DNA of 64,000 nt from Primorskyibacter aestuariivivens (GCF_028023675.1 NZ_JAQIOZ010000005.1:250282-314281), one strand, 5' to 3'. Positions 16,973-25,780 are shown, numbered from the stretch's first letter. Translations and numbers: made by a program. Notes: generated from the letters alone by a model not told the origin.

Positions 16973-18349
16973 ATGACTCAGAACCCGCCCGATCTTCGCC
17001 CCGATCTCGCACGCGCACGCGTGACCGAAACACCGCGTGACGGCCAGCCGACCATTGGCATGGTCTCGCTTGGCTGCCCCAAGGCGCTGGTGGACAGCGA
17101 ACGCATCCTGACCCGGCTGCGCGCCGAGGGCTACGGCATCTCGCCGGATTACTCCGGGGCCGATGCGGTGATCGTGAATACCTGCGGCTTTCTCGACAGC
17201 GCCAAGGCCGAAAGCCTTGAGGCGATTGGCGAGGCGCTGACGGAAAATGGCAAGGTGATCGTGACGGGATGCCTGGGGGCAGAGCCCGAGTACATCACCG
17301 GCGTGCATCCGCGCGTTCTGGCCGTCACCGGCCCGCATCAATATGAACAGGTTCTGGATGCCGTGCATGGCGCGGTGCCGCCCGCGCCCGATCCCTTTGT
17401 CGATCTCTTGCCCGCCAGCGGCGTGAGCCTGACCCCGCGGCATTACAGCTATCTCAAGATTTCTGAGGGCTGCAATCACAAGTGCAAGTTCTGCATCATC
17501 CCCGATATGCGCGGGCGCTTGCAGTCCCGCCCGGCCAAGGCAGTGCTGCGCGAGGCGGAAAAGCTGGTCGAAGCCGGTGTTCAGGAACTGCTGGTGATCT
17601 CACAGGACACCTCGGCCTATGGCACCGACTGGAAGGATCGCGAGGTCAAAGCGCCGATCCTGTCGCTGGCGCGTGATCTGGGGTCACTCGGGGCATGGGT
17701 GCGGTTGCACTATGTCTACCCCTACCCCCATGTGCGCGAGTTGATCCCGCTGATGGCGGACCCGGCCAATGGCGTGCTGCCCTATCTCGATATCCCGTTC
17801 CAGCACGGCCACCCCGAGGTTCTCAAACGCATGGCGCGCCCCGCCGCCTCGGCCCGGACGCTGGACGAGATCGCCGCATGGCGCGCCGAATGCCCTGACA
17901 TCACCCTGCGCTCGACCTTCATCGTGGGCTATCCCGGCGAGACGGAGGCGGAGTTCCAATACCTGCTCGACTGGTTGGACGAGGCGCAATTGGACCGGGT
18001 CGGCTGTTTCAAATATGAAAATGTGGACGGCGCGCGCTCCAATGACCTCCCCGACCATGTGGCCGAAGAGGTCAAACAGGACCGCTGGGACCGCTTCATG
18101 CAAAAGGCGCAGGCGATTTCCGAGGCCAGGCTGGAGGCCAAGGTCGGACGTGTGATCGAGGTGATCGTGGACGATGTGGACGAGGACGGCATCGCCACCT
18201 GCCGCACCATGGCCGACGCCCCCGAAATCGACGGCAACCTGTTTATCGACGAGGGCGCAGACGCGCTGAAACCCGGTCAGATCGTGACGGTGGAAGTGGA
18301 CGAGGCGGGCGAATACGACCTCTGGGGTCAGCTTTCAGACGCGCCCTGA
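16973..18349 (+). CDS. rimO: Ribosomal protein S12 methylthiotransferase
   Basis: RimO adds a methylthio group to an Asp of ribosomal protein S12. The 458-residue protein has the N-terminal MTTase domain with C35 ([13 protein letters not shown]), C71 ([10 protein letters not shown]) and C100 (TGCLGAE) for one 4Fe-4S cluster; the radical-SAM domain with C167-x3-C171-x2-C174 (CNHKCKFC); and a C-terminal TRAM-like domain ([12 protein letters not shown]). The sequence [13 protein letters not shown] is RimO-specific rather than MiaB-like. The ATG at 16973 precedes the first motif by a normal distance. Confidence 0.95.
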   Translation: MTQNPPDLRPDLARARVTETPRDGQPTIGMVSLGCPKALVDSERILTRLRAEGYGISPDYSGADAVIVNTCGFLDSAKAESLEAIGEALTENGKVIVTGCLGAEPEYITGVHPRVLAVTGPHQYEQVLDAVHGAVPPAPDPFVDLLPASGVSLTPRHYSYLKISEGCNHKCKFCIIPDMRGRLQSRPAKAVLREAEKLVEAGVQELLVISQDTSAYGTDWKDREVKAPILSLARDLGSLGAWVRLHYVYPYPHVRELIPLMADPANGVLPYLDIPFQHGHPEVLKRMARPAASARTLDEIAAWRAECPDITLRSTFIVGYPGETEAEFQYLLDWLDEAQLDRVGCFKYENVDGARSNDLPDHVAEEVKQDRWDRFMQKAQAISEARLEAKVGRVIEVIVDDVDEDGIATCRTMADAPEIDGNLFIDEGADALKPGQIVTVEVDEAGEYDLWGQLSDAP

Positions 18350-18476
18350 CCGTCTCGCTGCAAACGGCTCGAAACCCGCTCCCATGTAGCCTAGCCAACG
18401 TCCATGAGGCATATAGCACACAACCCCGCCCAAAAGGTCACAAGATGCCTTGTTTCCATCACAAAGGCCGACTGCC

Positions 18477-19361
18477 ATGAACGAAAAACTGCTTTTGAAG
18501 GCCATTCGGGAATATCATAAATTCCGGCGGAACATCCGCTCCTGGAACAGGGCTTTGGCGCATATGGCATCTCCGATTTCGGATGATTATTCTCGCGCGC
18601 CTTTGTCTCTGGACAGCGTAGCCAAATCGGCGATTGGTCAGGGCATCCATGATCATCAGGACAAGAACGTCCCGGCTTACTATTCGACTTTCTGCGGTCC
18701 GACATCACGGCTTACATTCCGCCCTCAGAAACAAATGGGCGCGTATCCCAAATACTTCGTGTCAAACAACCCCAAGGTTCTGCAAATCGTCAATGCCTAT
18801 GGGTGGCGACCGATCTTTCTTGATCTGCCAATCTCATCCAATCCCATAGAATCCGCGCATCAGGCAAAAATCGCCAAAGCGGTTCCGCATCTCTTCCCGG
18901 ACCTGCGCCAACATCGCTATCTGATCTATGTGGATGACAAGCAAGGCGTGAAACCGGACAGGATCGAAACCGACCTTGCCCGATTGAAGTCAGAGCGGTC
19001 ACCAATGGCTGCGGCCTTGTGGAGTCATATCTCCGGCAACATCCTGTTGGAATATACAACCGGTATGCTGAACGAACGCTACCGCCTGCAATCTCACCAC
19101 ATGGCCAGATACACGATGCAAAAGCTGGCCAAAGGTGCGCAGCTTGATCATGCGCGGTGCTTTGCAACTGGGTATATTCTCCGAGATACTGAACACCCCT
19201 TGCACGACAGCCTTTCCCGGAAATGGTATGACGATATCATGGAGTGCGGTGTCCTCTGCCAACTTTCGTTCAATTTCCTTGCACAAGAACACGCCGAGAT
19301 TATTGATCTGCCACCCTTGAAGGCAAAAAAGAGTTTTCTGGAGCACGGCCCACAATCATAG
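18477..19361 (+). CDS. Hypothetical protein, possible DUF616/TOD1-like glycosyltransferase
   Basis: The ATG at 18477 gives 294 residues without signal peptide. The middle part looks like a nucleotide-diphospho-sugar transferase fold of the DUF616 (TOD1/MUCI70) type: KYFVSNNPKVLQIVNAYGWR, FLDLPIS, then HQAKIAKAVPHLFPDLRQ and YLIYVDDKQGV, matching the pattern of an open sheet, a helix with Lys/His, and a DxD-like acidic turn. This resemblance is by eye and weak. The gene is visibly more AT-rich than rimO before it, so it may have been acquired. No sugar-metabolism genes adjoin. Confidence 0.6.
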   Translation: MNEKLLLKAIREYHKFRRNIRSWNRALAHMASPISDDYSRAPLSLDSVAKSAIGQGIHDHQDKNVPAYYSTFCGPTSRLTFRPQKQMGAYPKYFVSNNPKVLQIVNAYGWRPIFLDLPISSNPIESAHQAKIAKAVPHLFPDLRQHRYLIYVDDKQGVKPDRIETDLARLKSERSPMAAALWSHISGNILLEYTTGMLNERYRLQSHHMARYTMQKLAKGAQLDHARCFATGYILRDTEHPLHDSLSRKWYDDIMECGVLCQLSFNFLAQEHAEIIDLPPLKAKKSFLEHGPQS

Positions 19362-19384
19362 CGAGGTTGCAACGGAGCGCTTTG

Positions 19385-19843
19385 TCAGACCGTCTCGTGT
19401 TCGAGATGCAGCTTCATGTCAATGAGCACCTGCTGCAGTGCCAGCGTCTCCTTGAGCATGCGCTTTGCCTCGTTCACGGTGATGATCCCGTCCTCGATGG
19501 ATTGGGAATACTCGCTCATCAGCATGGCAAAACGCTGGCTCAACGCCACAACATCGGCGTTCACGCAGCCAGAGCTTTCCGAATTGGACCGGCGCGATTC
19601 AAAGGACAGCGTGATCCCGCGCAATTCGCTGAGCGCCGCCGTGACATGCGGATAAGAGGACGCGGCCTCTAACGCCGCCACCGCGTCGATGGGCATGAAG
19701 CGGTCGGCGTGTTCTTCGTTGTCGGAATAGTACCGGCCCAGCGTGGCCTTGGACTTTCCGGTCAGTTCGCATGCGGGTTCGATCCCTACATCCTTGACCA
19801 ATGCTTCCGTGTGCTTCTTGAGATAACTGCCAACGCCCGCCAT
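19385..19843 (-). CDS. Small HTH-like regulatory protein, 152 aa
   Basis: The ATG at 19843 (MAGVGSYLKKHTEALVKDVG) has an AGGAG site upstream. Residues about 15-40 (IEPACELTGKSKATLGRYYS) look like a helix-turn-helix, followed by RFMPIDAVAALEAASSYPHV, a pattern I associate with phage-type CII or regulatory proteins. The C-terminal half is helical and rich in Leu, Gln and Met and could form a dimer coil. No phage genes lie nearby. It converges with the glycosyltransferase-like gene. Confidence 0.65.
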   Translation of the reverse strand: MAGVGSYLKKHTEALVKDVGIEPACELTGKSKATLGRYYSDNEEHADRFMPIDAVAALEAASSYPHVTAALSELRGITLSFESRRSNSESSGCVNADVVALSQRFAMLMSEYSQSIEDGIITVNEAKRMLKETLALQQVLIDMKLHLEHETV

Positions 19844-19935
19844 CGCTGCTCCTGCTTTACATCCCTCGCAATGAGGGGAAACCCAAAACCTTTTTCCCAT
19901 TAATAGCTTTAACAGCTTTTGTCATCTTTGAAACA

Positions 19936-19952
19936 CCCCCTGGCTCAGGGGG
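19936..19952. repeat. GC-rich hairpin CCCCCTG-GCT-CAGGGGG
   Basis: A perfect 7-bp stem with three-base loop, about 90 bases from the start of the HTH-like gene and in its probable leader or promoter. No T-run follows on either strand. It may be an operator or RNA structure. Confidence 0.5.
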
Positions 19953-19981
19953 CGTAACGAGTAACCGGTTTCCCAGGCCGG

Positions 19982-20142
19982 TGTCAGGGTGGGGTTTGTA
20001 GCGTGTCCGTCTGTGGGAGGCGGAGCCGGAGGTCCGGCAGCCACGCTGCACCCCTTTCATTCGCGCAATCCGCGTTGGTCAAAGACCAATGCTGTTTTGG
20101 CGTTTCCCGGAAGTTGCCACTCACACCGTCCCCACCCTGACA
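19982..20142. repeat. 161-base segment bounded by 13-base inverted repeats
   Basis: TGTCAGGGTGGGG at 19982-19994 is the exact reverse complement of CCCCACCCTGACA at 20130-20142. The enclosed sequence has no gene. No target-site duplication is evident, so a miniature mobile element is only a possibility; a structured RNA is another. Confidence 0.4.
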
Positions 20143-20225
20143 GTCCCTGGCCTTGCTGGGCCAGACATGTCTGATCCGGTCATTGTTGGGTTGCTCTGGC
20201 GGATTTGCCACGGCATAGGAACGCC

Positions 20226-20810
20226 ATGGCCAAGCTCTATTTTCACTATTCCACCATGAATGCCGGCAAATCGACGCTGCTGCTGCAGGCCGCGCATAAC
20301 TACCGCGAACGCGGGATGGAGTGTTACCTGCTGACCGCTCAACTGGACACACGCGCGGGTGAAGGACGCATCGGGTCGCGCATCGGCATTGGCAGCGCGG
20401 CGGACACCTATGCGCCCGACGAGGATATGTTTGCCAAGATCGCAACGCGGCTCGAACAAGGGCGCGTTGCCTGTGTCTTTATCGACGAATCCCAGTTTCT
20501 CGAACCTGAACAGGTGTGGCAACTGGCGCGCGCGGTCGATGACCTTGGCGTGCCGGTGATGTGCTACGGGCTGCGGGTGGATTTTCAAGGCCAGCTTTTC
20601 CCCGGCTCGGCCACGCTTCTGGCGCTGGCCGACGAGATGCGCGAGGTGCGCACCATCTGCCATTGCGGGAAAAAGGCCACCATGGTGGTGCGGCAGGACG
20701 GCGAAGGCCGGGTGCTGACCGAAGGCGATCAGGTGCAGATCGGCGGCAACGAGACCTATGTCAGCCTCTGCCGACGTCACTGGCGCGAGGCGACAGGCGA
20801 CCACCCCTAG
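20226..20810 (+). CDS. tdk: Thymidine kinase
   Basis: Type II thymidine kinase phosphorylates thymidine to dTMP for salvage. The 194-residue protein starts MAKLYFHYSTMNAGKSTLLL; the P-loop MNAGKST is specific for this family. FIDESQFLEPEQVWQL holds the catalytic Glu region, VMCYGLRVDFQGQLFPGS is the lasso/active-site segment, and CHCGKKA plus the C-terminal CRRHW give the structural zinc ligands. An AGGAA site lies upstream of 20226; the longer frame to 20205 is not needed. It converges with the FabH-like gene across a palindromic repeat. Confidence 0.95.
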   Translation: MAKLYFHYSTMNAGKSTLLLQAAHNYRERGMECYLLTAQLDTRAGEGRIGSRIGIGSAADTYAPDEDMFAKIATRLEQGRVACVFIDESQFLEPEQVWQLARAVDDLGVPVMCYGLRVDFQGQLFPGSATLLALADEMREVRTICHCGKKATMVVRQDGEGRVLTEGDQVQIGGNETYVSLCRRHWREATGDHP

Positions 20811-20867
20811 AGCATGTCGCGCAAAAGTGGGAACCGGTCTTGCGCGCCCCGGACATGCGAACTCTAG
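20807..20867. repeat. Palindromic intergenic repeat between convergent tdk and FabH-like genes
   Basis: CTAGAG-CATGTC at the left edge pairs with GACATG-CGAA-CTCTAG at the right. Inside, GCGCAA and TTGCGC flank a core AAAAGTGGGAACCGG. The core resembles a repeat found in many alphaproteobacterial genomes around AAAAGTGG-N-AACCGG. The element covers both stop codons and probably ends transcription from both sides. Confidence 0.65.
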
Positions 20868-21982
20868 GCGCGTTCGACCAGCACCGAGCCCACCGAATAT
20901 CCCGCCCCAAAGGAACAGATCAGCCCGGTATCCCCGGGTTGCAGATCATCGGAATATTTCGCAAACGCGATGATCGAGCCCGCGGACGAGGTATTGGCGT
21001 AATCCTGCAGGATATTGGGCTGTTCCCCGTCCTCCGGCACACGGCCCAGAACCTTGCGCCCGATGAAGTCATTCATCGCCTTGTTCGCCTGATGCAGCCA
21101 GAGACGTTTCAAATCGTCCTGCGACACACCTTCGTCCGCCATGTGATCGGCAGTATGGCGTGAGACCAGCGGCAGCACCTCCTTGAAGACCTTGCGCCCT
21201 TCCTGCATGAACTGCATGTCCCGGCGATCCTCCATCTGGTCGCGGGTGCGGCGCAGGAAGCCATTGTTGTTGCGGATATTGTTGGAGAACTGCGTCGCGC
21301 AGCGGGTCGAGCGGATCACGAAATGCGCGCCATTTGCCTCCTCGGCGCGTTCGATCACAGTGGCCGTGCAGACATCGCCAAAGATGAAATGACAATCCCG
21401 GTCGCGCCATTCCAGGTGGCCGGAACAGATCTCGGGATTGACCACCAGCGCGCAGCGCACGGAACCTGACCGCACCATGTCGGCGGCGGCCTGAATGCCG
21501 AACGTGGCCGAGGAACAGGCGACGTTCATGTCAAAGGCAAAGCCCCCTGCCCCCAGAAGATTTTGAATTTCAATGGCAATCGCCGGATAGGCGCGCTCAT
21601 GGTTAGAGGCCGCGCAGATGATCAGGTCCACCTCCGACGCGTTCCGCCCAGCCTGTGCCAGCGCCTTGGCACAGGCGTCCAGCGCCATCTCTGCCATGAT
21701 ACCGGGGGCATCATCGGAGCGCGGGGGCAGGTTCGGGAACATACGGTCGGGGTCCAGCACACCGGCCTTGTCCATCACGTAGCGTTGTTCGATGCCTGAT
21801 GCCGAGACGACGAAGTCAGACGAGGAATGCGCCTTGGCCGCGACCTGACCGGCCTCGATGGCGTCTGCGTAGCGGGCATTGAAGCGGTCCACATAAGAAT
21901 TGAACGCCGCCACCAATTCGTCATTGGTGATGATCTCTTCCGGGGTAAAGACCCCGGTTCCGGTGATGGCGGGGATATGCAT
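20864..21982 (-). CDS. Beta-ketoacyl-ACP synthase III-like (FabH family)
   Basis: The start at 21982 (MHIPAITGTGVFTPEEIITN) gives 372 residues, longer than ordinary FabH (about 320), as in the long FabH-like group that includes 3-oxodecanoyl-type synthases. The Cys-His-Asn triad is present: C156 in NVACSSATFGIQAA, H297 in WLHQANKAMNDF, and N330 in YANTSSAGSI. These enzymes join an acyl-CoA or acyl-ACP with malonyl-ACP. The inserted region around 30-90 and 225-260 (RNNNGFLRRTRDQMEDRR) accounts for the extra length. Substrate chain length cannot be set from sequence. No other lipid genes adjoin. Confidence 0.85.
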   Translation of the reverse strand: MHIPAITGTGVFTPEEIITNDELVAAFNSYVDRFNARYADAIEAGQVAAKAHSSSDFVVSASGIEQRYVMDKAGVLDPDRMFPNLPPRSDDAPGIMAEMALDACAKALAQAGRNASEVDLIICAASNHERAYPAIAIEIQNLLGAGGFAFDMNVACSSATFGIQAAADMVRSGSVRCALVVNPEICSGHLEWRDRDCHFIFGDVCTATVIERAEEANGAHFVIRSTRCATQFSNNIRNNNGFLRRTRDQMEDRRDMQFMQEGRKVFKEVLPLVSRHTADHMADEGVSQDDLKRLWLHQANKAMNDFIGRKVLGRVPEDGEQPNILQDYANTSSAGSIIAFAKYSDDLQPGDTGLICSFGAGYSVGSVLVERA

Positions 21983-22165
21983 GACAGGCCTCAAATGCGC
22001 TTGATCCACTGGACCTCAAAGCATGTGAGGGGTCAAGGGTGACGCAGGAGGAAGGGGGCGCTGCCCGGGTGGTCTCCGACTCTTCGGCACTGAGATTGAT
22101 CCCCCGGATCAATCTACAGGCGTGCCTCTGCCCCCGAGGTATTTTGAAACAGAAGAAGATACGGG

Positions 22166-23119
22166 TCACACCAGATTTGGAGGTGTTTCGCCTGCAAGGA
22201 ACGCGCGCAGGTTGTCGACCGCCATCAGCCCCATATCGGTGCGCACCTCTTCCGTCGCGGTGCCCAGATGCGGCAGAAGCACGGCGTTTTCGCAGGTTTT
22301 CAGCGCCTCGGGCACGTCCGGTTCGTGTTCATACACATCCAGCCCCGCCGCGCCGATCTGGCCGGTTTGCAGCGCGGTGATGAGCGCGGCCTCGTCCACC
22401 ACCTCACCACGGGCGATATTGATGAAGCGCGCATGGGGTTGCATGGCGGCAAAGACCTCGGCCCCGATCAAGTGTTGCGTGTCCGCGCCCCCCGGCACCG
22501 CGACGACAAGAAAATCGACGCGCGCCGCAAGCTCGGTCAGGCTTTCGACCTGTGTGGCGGGCAACCCCACCTGTTTCGGCGAGCGGTTGTAGAAAGAGAC
22601 CTGCATGCCAAACCCGTGGTGGCAGCGGGCGGCAATCGCCTGGCCAATCCGGCCCATACCAATGATGCCCACATGTTTGCCGGACATGTGCAGGCCCAGC
22701 ATCTGGGTCGGGTGCCAACCCGCCCAGTTGCCGGATCGCACCAGCCGCTCGCCCTCTCCCGCGCGCCGCGCGGACATGAGCATCAGCGTCAGGGCGATGT
22801 CCGAGGTCGCGTCGGTCACCGCGCCGGGGGTGTTGGTCACGGTGAGCCCGGCAGCTTGCGCTGCCGCCACATCGATATGGTTATAGCCTACCCCGAAATT
22901 GGCGAGGATACGCGCGCGGGGCTTGGGCACATCGGTAAAGACATAGGCCGAGAACATATCGCCCAAGGTTGGCAGGACGGCATCGTAATCTTCCAGCGCG
23001 CCGCGCAGTTCCGCATCCGAGAGCGGTGTGGTGGCGGGCCGCAGCGTGACATGGCCCAGCTTGTGCGCCTCTTCGAGCACAGCCTCTGGCAAGGGGCGGG
23101 TGATCAGGATCTCGGTCAA
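22166..23119 (-). CDS. D-isomer 2-hydroxyacid dehydrogenase (glyoxylate/hydroxypyruvate reductase type)
   Basis: The gene starts at a TTG that overlaps the csaA stop (TTGA, 23119-23116), giving 317 residues (TTG-ACC-GAG reads M-T-E). It has the NAD(P)-binding motif HVGIIGMGRIGQAIA and the catalytic Arg/Glu/His in NIARGEVVDEAAL and LLPHLGTATEEVR. NRSPK after the second Rossmann strand, with Arg near the 2-prime position, suggests NADPH preference. The likely reaction is reduction of glyoxylate or hydroxypyruvate to glycolate or D-glycerate. It is the third gene of a coupled proC-csaA-dehydrogenase operon. Confidence 0.88.
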   Translation of the reverse strand: MTEILITRPLPEAVLEEAHKLGHVTLRPATTPLSDAELRGALEDYDAVLPTLGDMFSAYVFTDVPKPRARILANFGVGYNHIDVAAAQAAGLTVTNTPGAVTDATSDIALTLMLMSARRAGEGERLVRSGNWAGWHPTQMLGLHMSGKHVGIIGMGRIGQAIAARCHHGFGMQVSFYNRSPKQVGLPATQVESLTELAARVDFLVVAVPGGADTQHLIGAEVFAAMQPHARFINIARGEVVDEAALITALQTGQIGAAGLDVYEHEPDVPEALKTCENAVLLPHLGTATEEVRTDMGLMAVDNLRAFLAGETPPNLV

Positions 23120-23454
23120 TGCATGCGCTCCCCGTTTGCGACGGTCTGATCGGGGGCGAGCAGGACAATGCCGCCCTCTGCGTCTGATACCCCCAGCGTC
23201 AGAACCTCGGACATGAACGGCCCGATCTGGCGCGGCGGGAAATTCACCACCGCCATGACCTGCCTGCCGACGAGGGTCCCGGGCGTGTAGTGGTCGGTGA
23301 TCTGGGCCGAGGTTTTCTTTTCGCCGATCTCCGGGCCAAAATCGATCCACAGCTTGATCGCCGGTTTGCGCGCCTCGGGGAAGGGTTCGGCGCGGGTCAC
23401 GGTGCCCGCGCGGATATCGACCTTGAGAAAATCGTCGAAACTGATCTCAGCCAT
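23116..23454 (-). CDS. csaA: CsaA-type tRNA-binding-domain protein
   Basis: The 112-residue protein is a single OB-fold tRNA-binding domain like CsaA: FDDFLKVDIRAGTVTRAEPF, then KLWIDFGPEIGEKKTSAQIT and NFPPRQIGPFMSEVL. It probably binds tRNA as a dimer; a chaperone role in export was described for B. subtilis CsaA. Its ATG overlaps the proC stop by eight bases and its stop overlaps the next gene's TTG, so the three genes are translated as a unit. Confidence 0.9.
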   Translation of the reverse strand: MAEISFDDFLKVDIRAGTVTRAEPFPEARKPAIKLWIDFGPEIGEKKTSAQITDHYTPGTLVGRQVMAVVNFPPRQIGPFMSEVLTLGVSDAEGGIVLLAPDQTVANGERMH

Positions 23455-24262
23455 TGGACAGCTCCTTTGAGCGGTCCGTCGCGGCCTTGACCGCGCGGTT
23501 CAGCAGCGCCGGAAAGCCGCTTTCCTCATCCATCAGCACCTCCAACGCGGCTTGAGTCGTTCCGTTCGGCGAGGTCACGTTGATCCGCAACTGGCCGGGG
23601 CTCTCGTTGGCCTCTTCGGCCAGCACACCTGCCCCCCCCACGGTGGCCTTTGCCAGCTTCATCGCCAGATCCTCGGGCAACCCCTGCGCCACGCCCGCGG
23701 CAGCCAGCGTTTCAATCAGGTGGAACACATAGGCCGGGCCGGAGCCGGAAACGCCGGTGACCGCATCCATCTGGGATTCGTCGTCCAGGCGCACGGTCTG
23801 GCCCACGGCCTGCAGGAGCGTTTCGGCAAGGCTCAGATGCGCCTCGGTCGTCCGGGCATTGCCGACGATCGCGGTGATCCCCCGCCCCACGGCAGCGGGT
23901 GTGTTGGGCATAGCGCGGATGATCGGGCTGTCTGCACCCAAGGCAGCCTCGTAGCTGGCCAGTGTCACCCCGGCGGCGACCGAAACAAAGAGCGTGTCGC
24001 CGGTGGCCATCGCCTGAATCGCGGGAAGCGCTTTGCCCATCATCTGGGGTTTGACGGCGATCAGTACGATTGCGGGGTTGGCAGGCAGGTCGGCATTGAT
24101 ATGCACACCCTGCGCCTGCAGCCAGTCCGAGGGATTGGGGTCGATCACATGCACCGAGGTCTGCGGCAATCCATCCGCCAGCCAGCCCTGCAGCATGGCG
24201 GACCCCATCTTGCCACAGCCCAGCAACACAAGGCCCCGCTCGGCCACATCTGTCATGCTCAT
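23447..24262 (-). CDS. proC: Pyrroline-5-carboxylate reductase
   Basis: ProC makes L-proline from pyrroline-5-carboxylate with NAD(P)H. The 271-residue protein has the Rossmann loop LLGCGKMGSAM, the segment RAMPNTPAAVGRGITAI, and the C-terminal signature DAVTGVSGSGPAYVFHLIE, all diagnostic of ProC. The start at 24262 (MSMTDVAERG) has a GGAGG site; a longer frame to 24532 runs back through the YbjN gene in another frame and is rejected. It leads the operon proC-csaA-hydroxyacid dehydrogenase. The YbjN gene ends 35 bases upstream on the same strand. Confidence 0.95.
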   Translation of the reverse strand: MSMTDVAERGLVLLGCGKMGSAMLQGWLADGLPQTSVHVIDPNPSDWLQAQGVHINADLPANPAIVLIAVKPQMMGKALPAIQAMATGDTLFVSVAAGVTLASYEAALGADSPIIRAMPNTPAAVGRGITAIVGNARTTEAHLSLAETLLQAVGQTVRLDDESQMDAVTGVSGSGPAYVFHLIETLAAAGVAQGLPEDLAMKLAKATVGGAGVLAEEANESPGQLRINVTSPNGTTQAALEVLMDEESGFPALLNRAVKAATDRSKELSNG

Positions 24263-24297
24263 TCGCCCCTCCCGTTCATCGCGTTCGGGGCGAAGTG

Positions 24298-24798
24298 TTA
24301 CGCGCGGCCGTAGGCCTCTGCAATGGCGACCTGCATTGCGTCCTGCGGCGTGCGGTTGCCATAAATGACCAATTGCAGCGCCGGGTAATAGCGTTCGGCG
24401 CTCAACACGGCGGCGTTGATCATGGTGTCGATCTGTTCGGGGCTGGCCACCTGTCCACCAGCCAGAACGAGCCCGTAGCGATAAACCATCAACTGATGGC
24501 TGGCCCACCAGGTAAAGGCCCCGGCCCAGCACTGATCATTGATGACGTTCAGCGTCTCGTGCAGCTCGGGGTATTTCTCTTCCGGCGGTTCCATTTCAAA
24601 GGTGCAGATGAGCCGGAGCGTCTCGTCATAGGCCGACCAGGCCAGCGTGATGGAATAGGTGCGCCACTGGCCTTCAACCGCCATGGCGATCTGGTCGTCA
24701 TGGATGCGGTCGAAATCCCAATCATGGTGTTCTGCGATATGTTCAACGATATCTATAGGGTGAATATCGTCTTCCAGAAACTGCTCGGACAATGCCAT
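24298..24798 (-). CDS. YbjN domain-containing protein
   Basis: The 166-residue protein matches the YbjN pattern, a type III secretion chaperone-like fold: DDIHPIDIVEHIAEHHDW, DFDRIHDDQIAMAVEGQWR, then LRLICTFEMEPPEEK and FTWWASHQLMVYRYGLVL. It is acidic, soluble and conserved in alphaproteobacteria. YbjN affects motility and stress responses in E. coli, but no molecular activity is settled. It is followed by proC on the same strand and may be in the same transcript. Confidence 0.85.
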   Translation of the reverse strand: MALSEQFLEDDIHPIDIVEHIAEHHDWDFDRIHDDQIAMAVEGQWRTYSITLAWSAYDETLRLICTFEMEPPEEKYPELHETLNVINDQCWAGAFTWWASHQLMVYRYGLVLAGGQVASPEQIDTMINAAVLSAERYYPALQLVIYGNRTPQDAMQVAIAEAYGRA

Positions 24799-24957
24799 TG
24801 CGCCACCTCTTTTGTTTGTAGCACAAGGGGGTGGCAGCGCCCCAAGCGCTAGGTGCCTGCTCTAGGGGCTGTGGGCGGTAATCCCGGCCCCTACCTGATA
24901 TGGTGAGGGGTCGGGAAGCTCATGTAAAGCGATATTTTTGTGACTCACACATTAAGT

Positions 24958-24995
24958 TGTGGATGAAACACGTGTTGGCACAAGGGTTATGCACA
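24958..24995. promoter_or_regulatory. Two DnaA-box-like sites in the gap upstream of the YbjN gene
   Basis: TGTGGATGA (24958-24966, reverse orientation) and TTATGCACA (24987-24995) each differ by one base from the DnaA box TTATCCACA or its complement. They lie 20 bases apart in an AT-richer non-coding stretch (24799-25089). They could regulate the YbjN gene by DnaA; two sites are too few to call an origin. Confidence 0.3.
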
Positions 24996-25089
24996 GGGGT
25001 GGGTACGGGTTTATGAAAGGCCAAGGGGCCTAGAGTCTCGATTTGGTGCCACTTGACCGCATGCAAGTGAGACATCCCGTTTTGCCACA

Positions 25090-25713
25090 TTAGTCGAAAT
25101 AGTCACACCCCGGGTTCATTCGGCGTCCAATGCTCCGAAACCCGTCGAATTCGATACACACCTCGCCGTCTTCCGTGACTGTGAGTGCGCCATTCGCAAT
25201 GCAGGCATTCAACGTTTCGAAATATTGTGACAACGAAGCCGATATTCGCGACACGCCTTCTACGTAAGTGAGTTCGTAGACTGAGCCATAGGTCGCGGAA
25301 CCTTCCAAGCTGTTCACCAGCAAACGAGATCCTTCGCCGGGCGTACCAATTGGAATAAATGCGCTGGGCCAATAGTTTTCGAAGGAATGATCTTGCTCCC
25401 GAGTACGGCTCGACATCTCATAATCAAGTGAGGCTTCTTCAACGCCCAAATAGCAAAACGTGCCATCCAGCCAAGTGTATTGCAGCAGCGTTCCTGCTGG
25501 AACTGACATTCCATTGAAGATTGATCATAATATTCGCAATTCTTCCGGAATAGAGACGTTATCGAATGCGTCGAATGCGGAAATTTCATGTGTGCCGGGG
25601 CAAGAGCCATGAAAGCGCTTGGGCCTTTTGAAGCGCGATAAAGGCAAGAAAAGTTTGGAGTTCCGATTGCAACGTGATTTGACCGCCCCTTCGAGTATTC
25701 GTTCTCTTATCAC
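25090..25713 (-). pseudogene. Broken SMI1/KNR4 (SUKH)-like gene
   Basis: The second part (25090-25509) reads WPSAFIPIGTPGEGSRLLVN, then GSATYGSVYELTYVEGV and SASLSQYFETLNA, a typical SUKH core and C-terminus. The expected N-terminal helix pair with IPEEL and FNG is found in the same frame just upstream, but a TGA at 25527-25525 interrupts it: NVSIPEELRIL-stop-SIFNGMSVPAG. Farther upstream, in another frame (25586-25810), TFLAFIALQKAQALSWLLP looks like the missing first helix, so a frameshift near 25590 is also likely. The locus is AT-rich compared with its surroundings. SUKH proteins often serve as immunity proteins against secreted toxins; no toxin gene is adjacent. Readthrough cannot be excluded. 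Confidence 0.6.
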
Positions 25714-25780
25714 TATAGGGTCTTTCTGCGATTTGCGTATTCCTAAAGAACCATATTTTGTTCACACCGTTCCCTCCAAC

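Larger units (their letters stand above)
19844..20225. other. Intergenic region between the HTH-like gene and tdk
   Basis: About 380 bases without a convincing gene. It should hold the promoters of both flanking, divergent genes. Two structures stand out and are listed separately: a GC-rich hairpin at 19936-19952 and a pair of 13-base inverted repeats at 19982 and 20130. No tRNA-like fold was seen. Confidence 0.55.

Noticed and set aside
22166..23350. Longer hydroxyacid dehydrogenase starting at 23350
   Set aside because: The extra 77 codons run inside csaA in another frame; the TTG at 23119 gives a normal family N-terminus (TEILITRPLP).
24799..25089. Replication origin
   Set aside because: Only two imperfect DnaA-box-like sites, and none of the genes usually found near an alphaproteobacterial origin are in the window.
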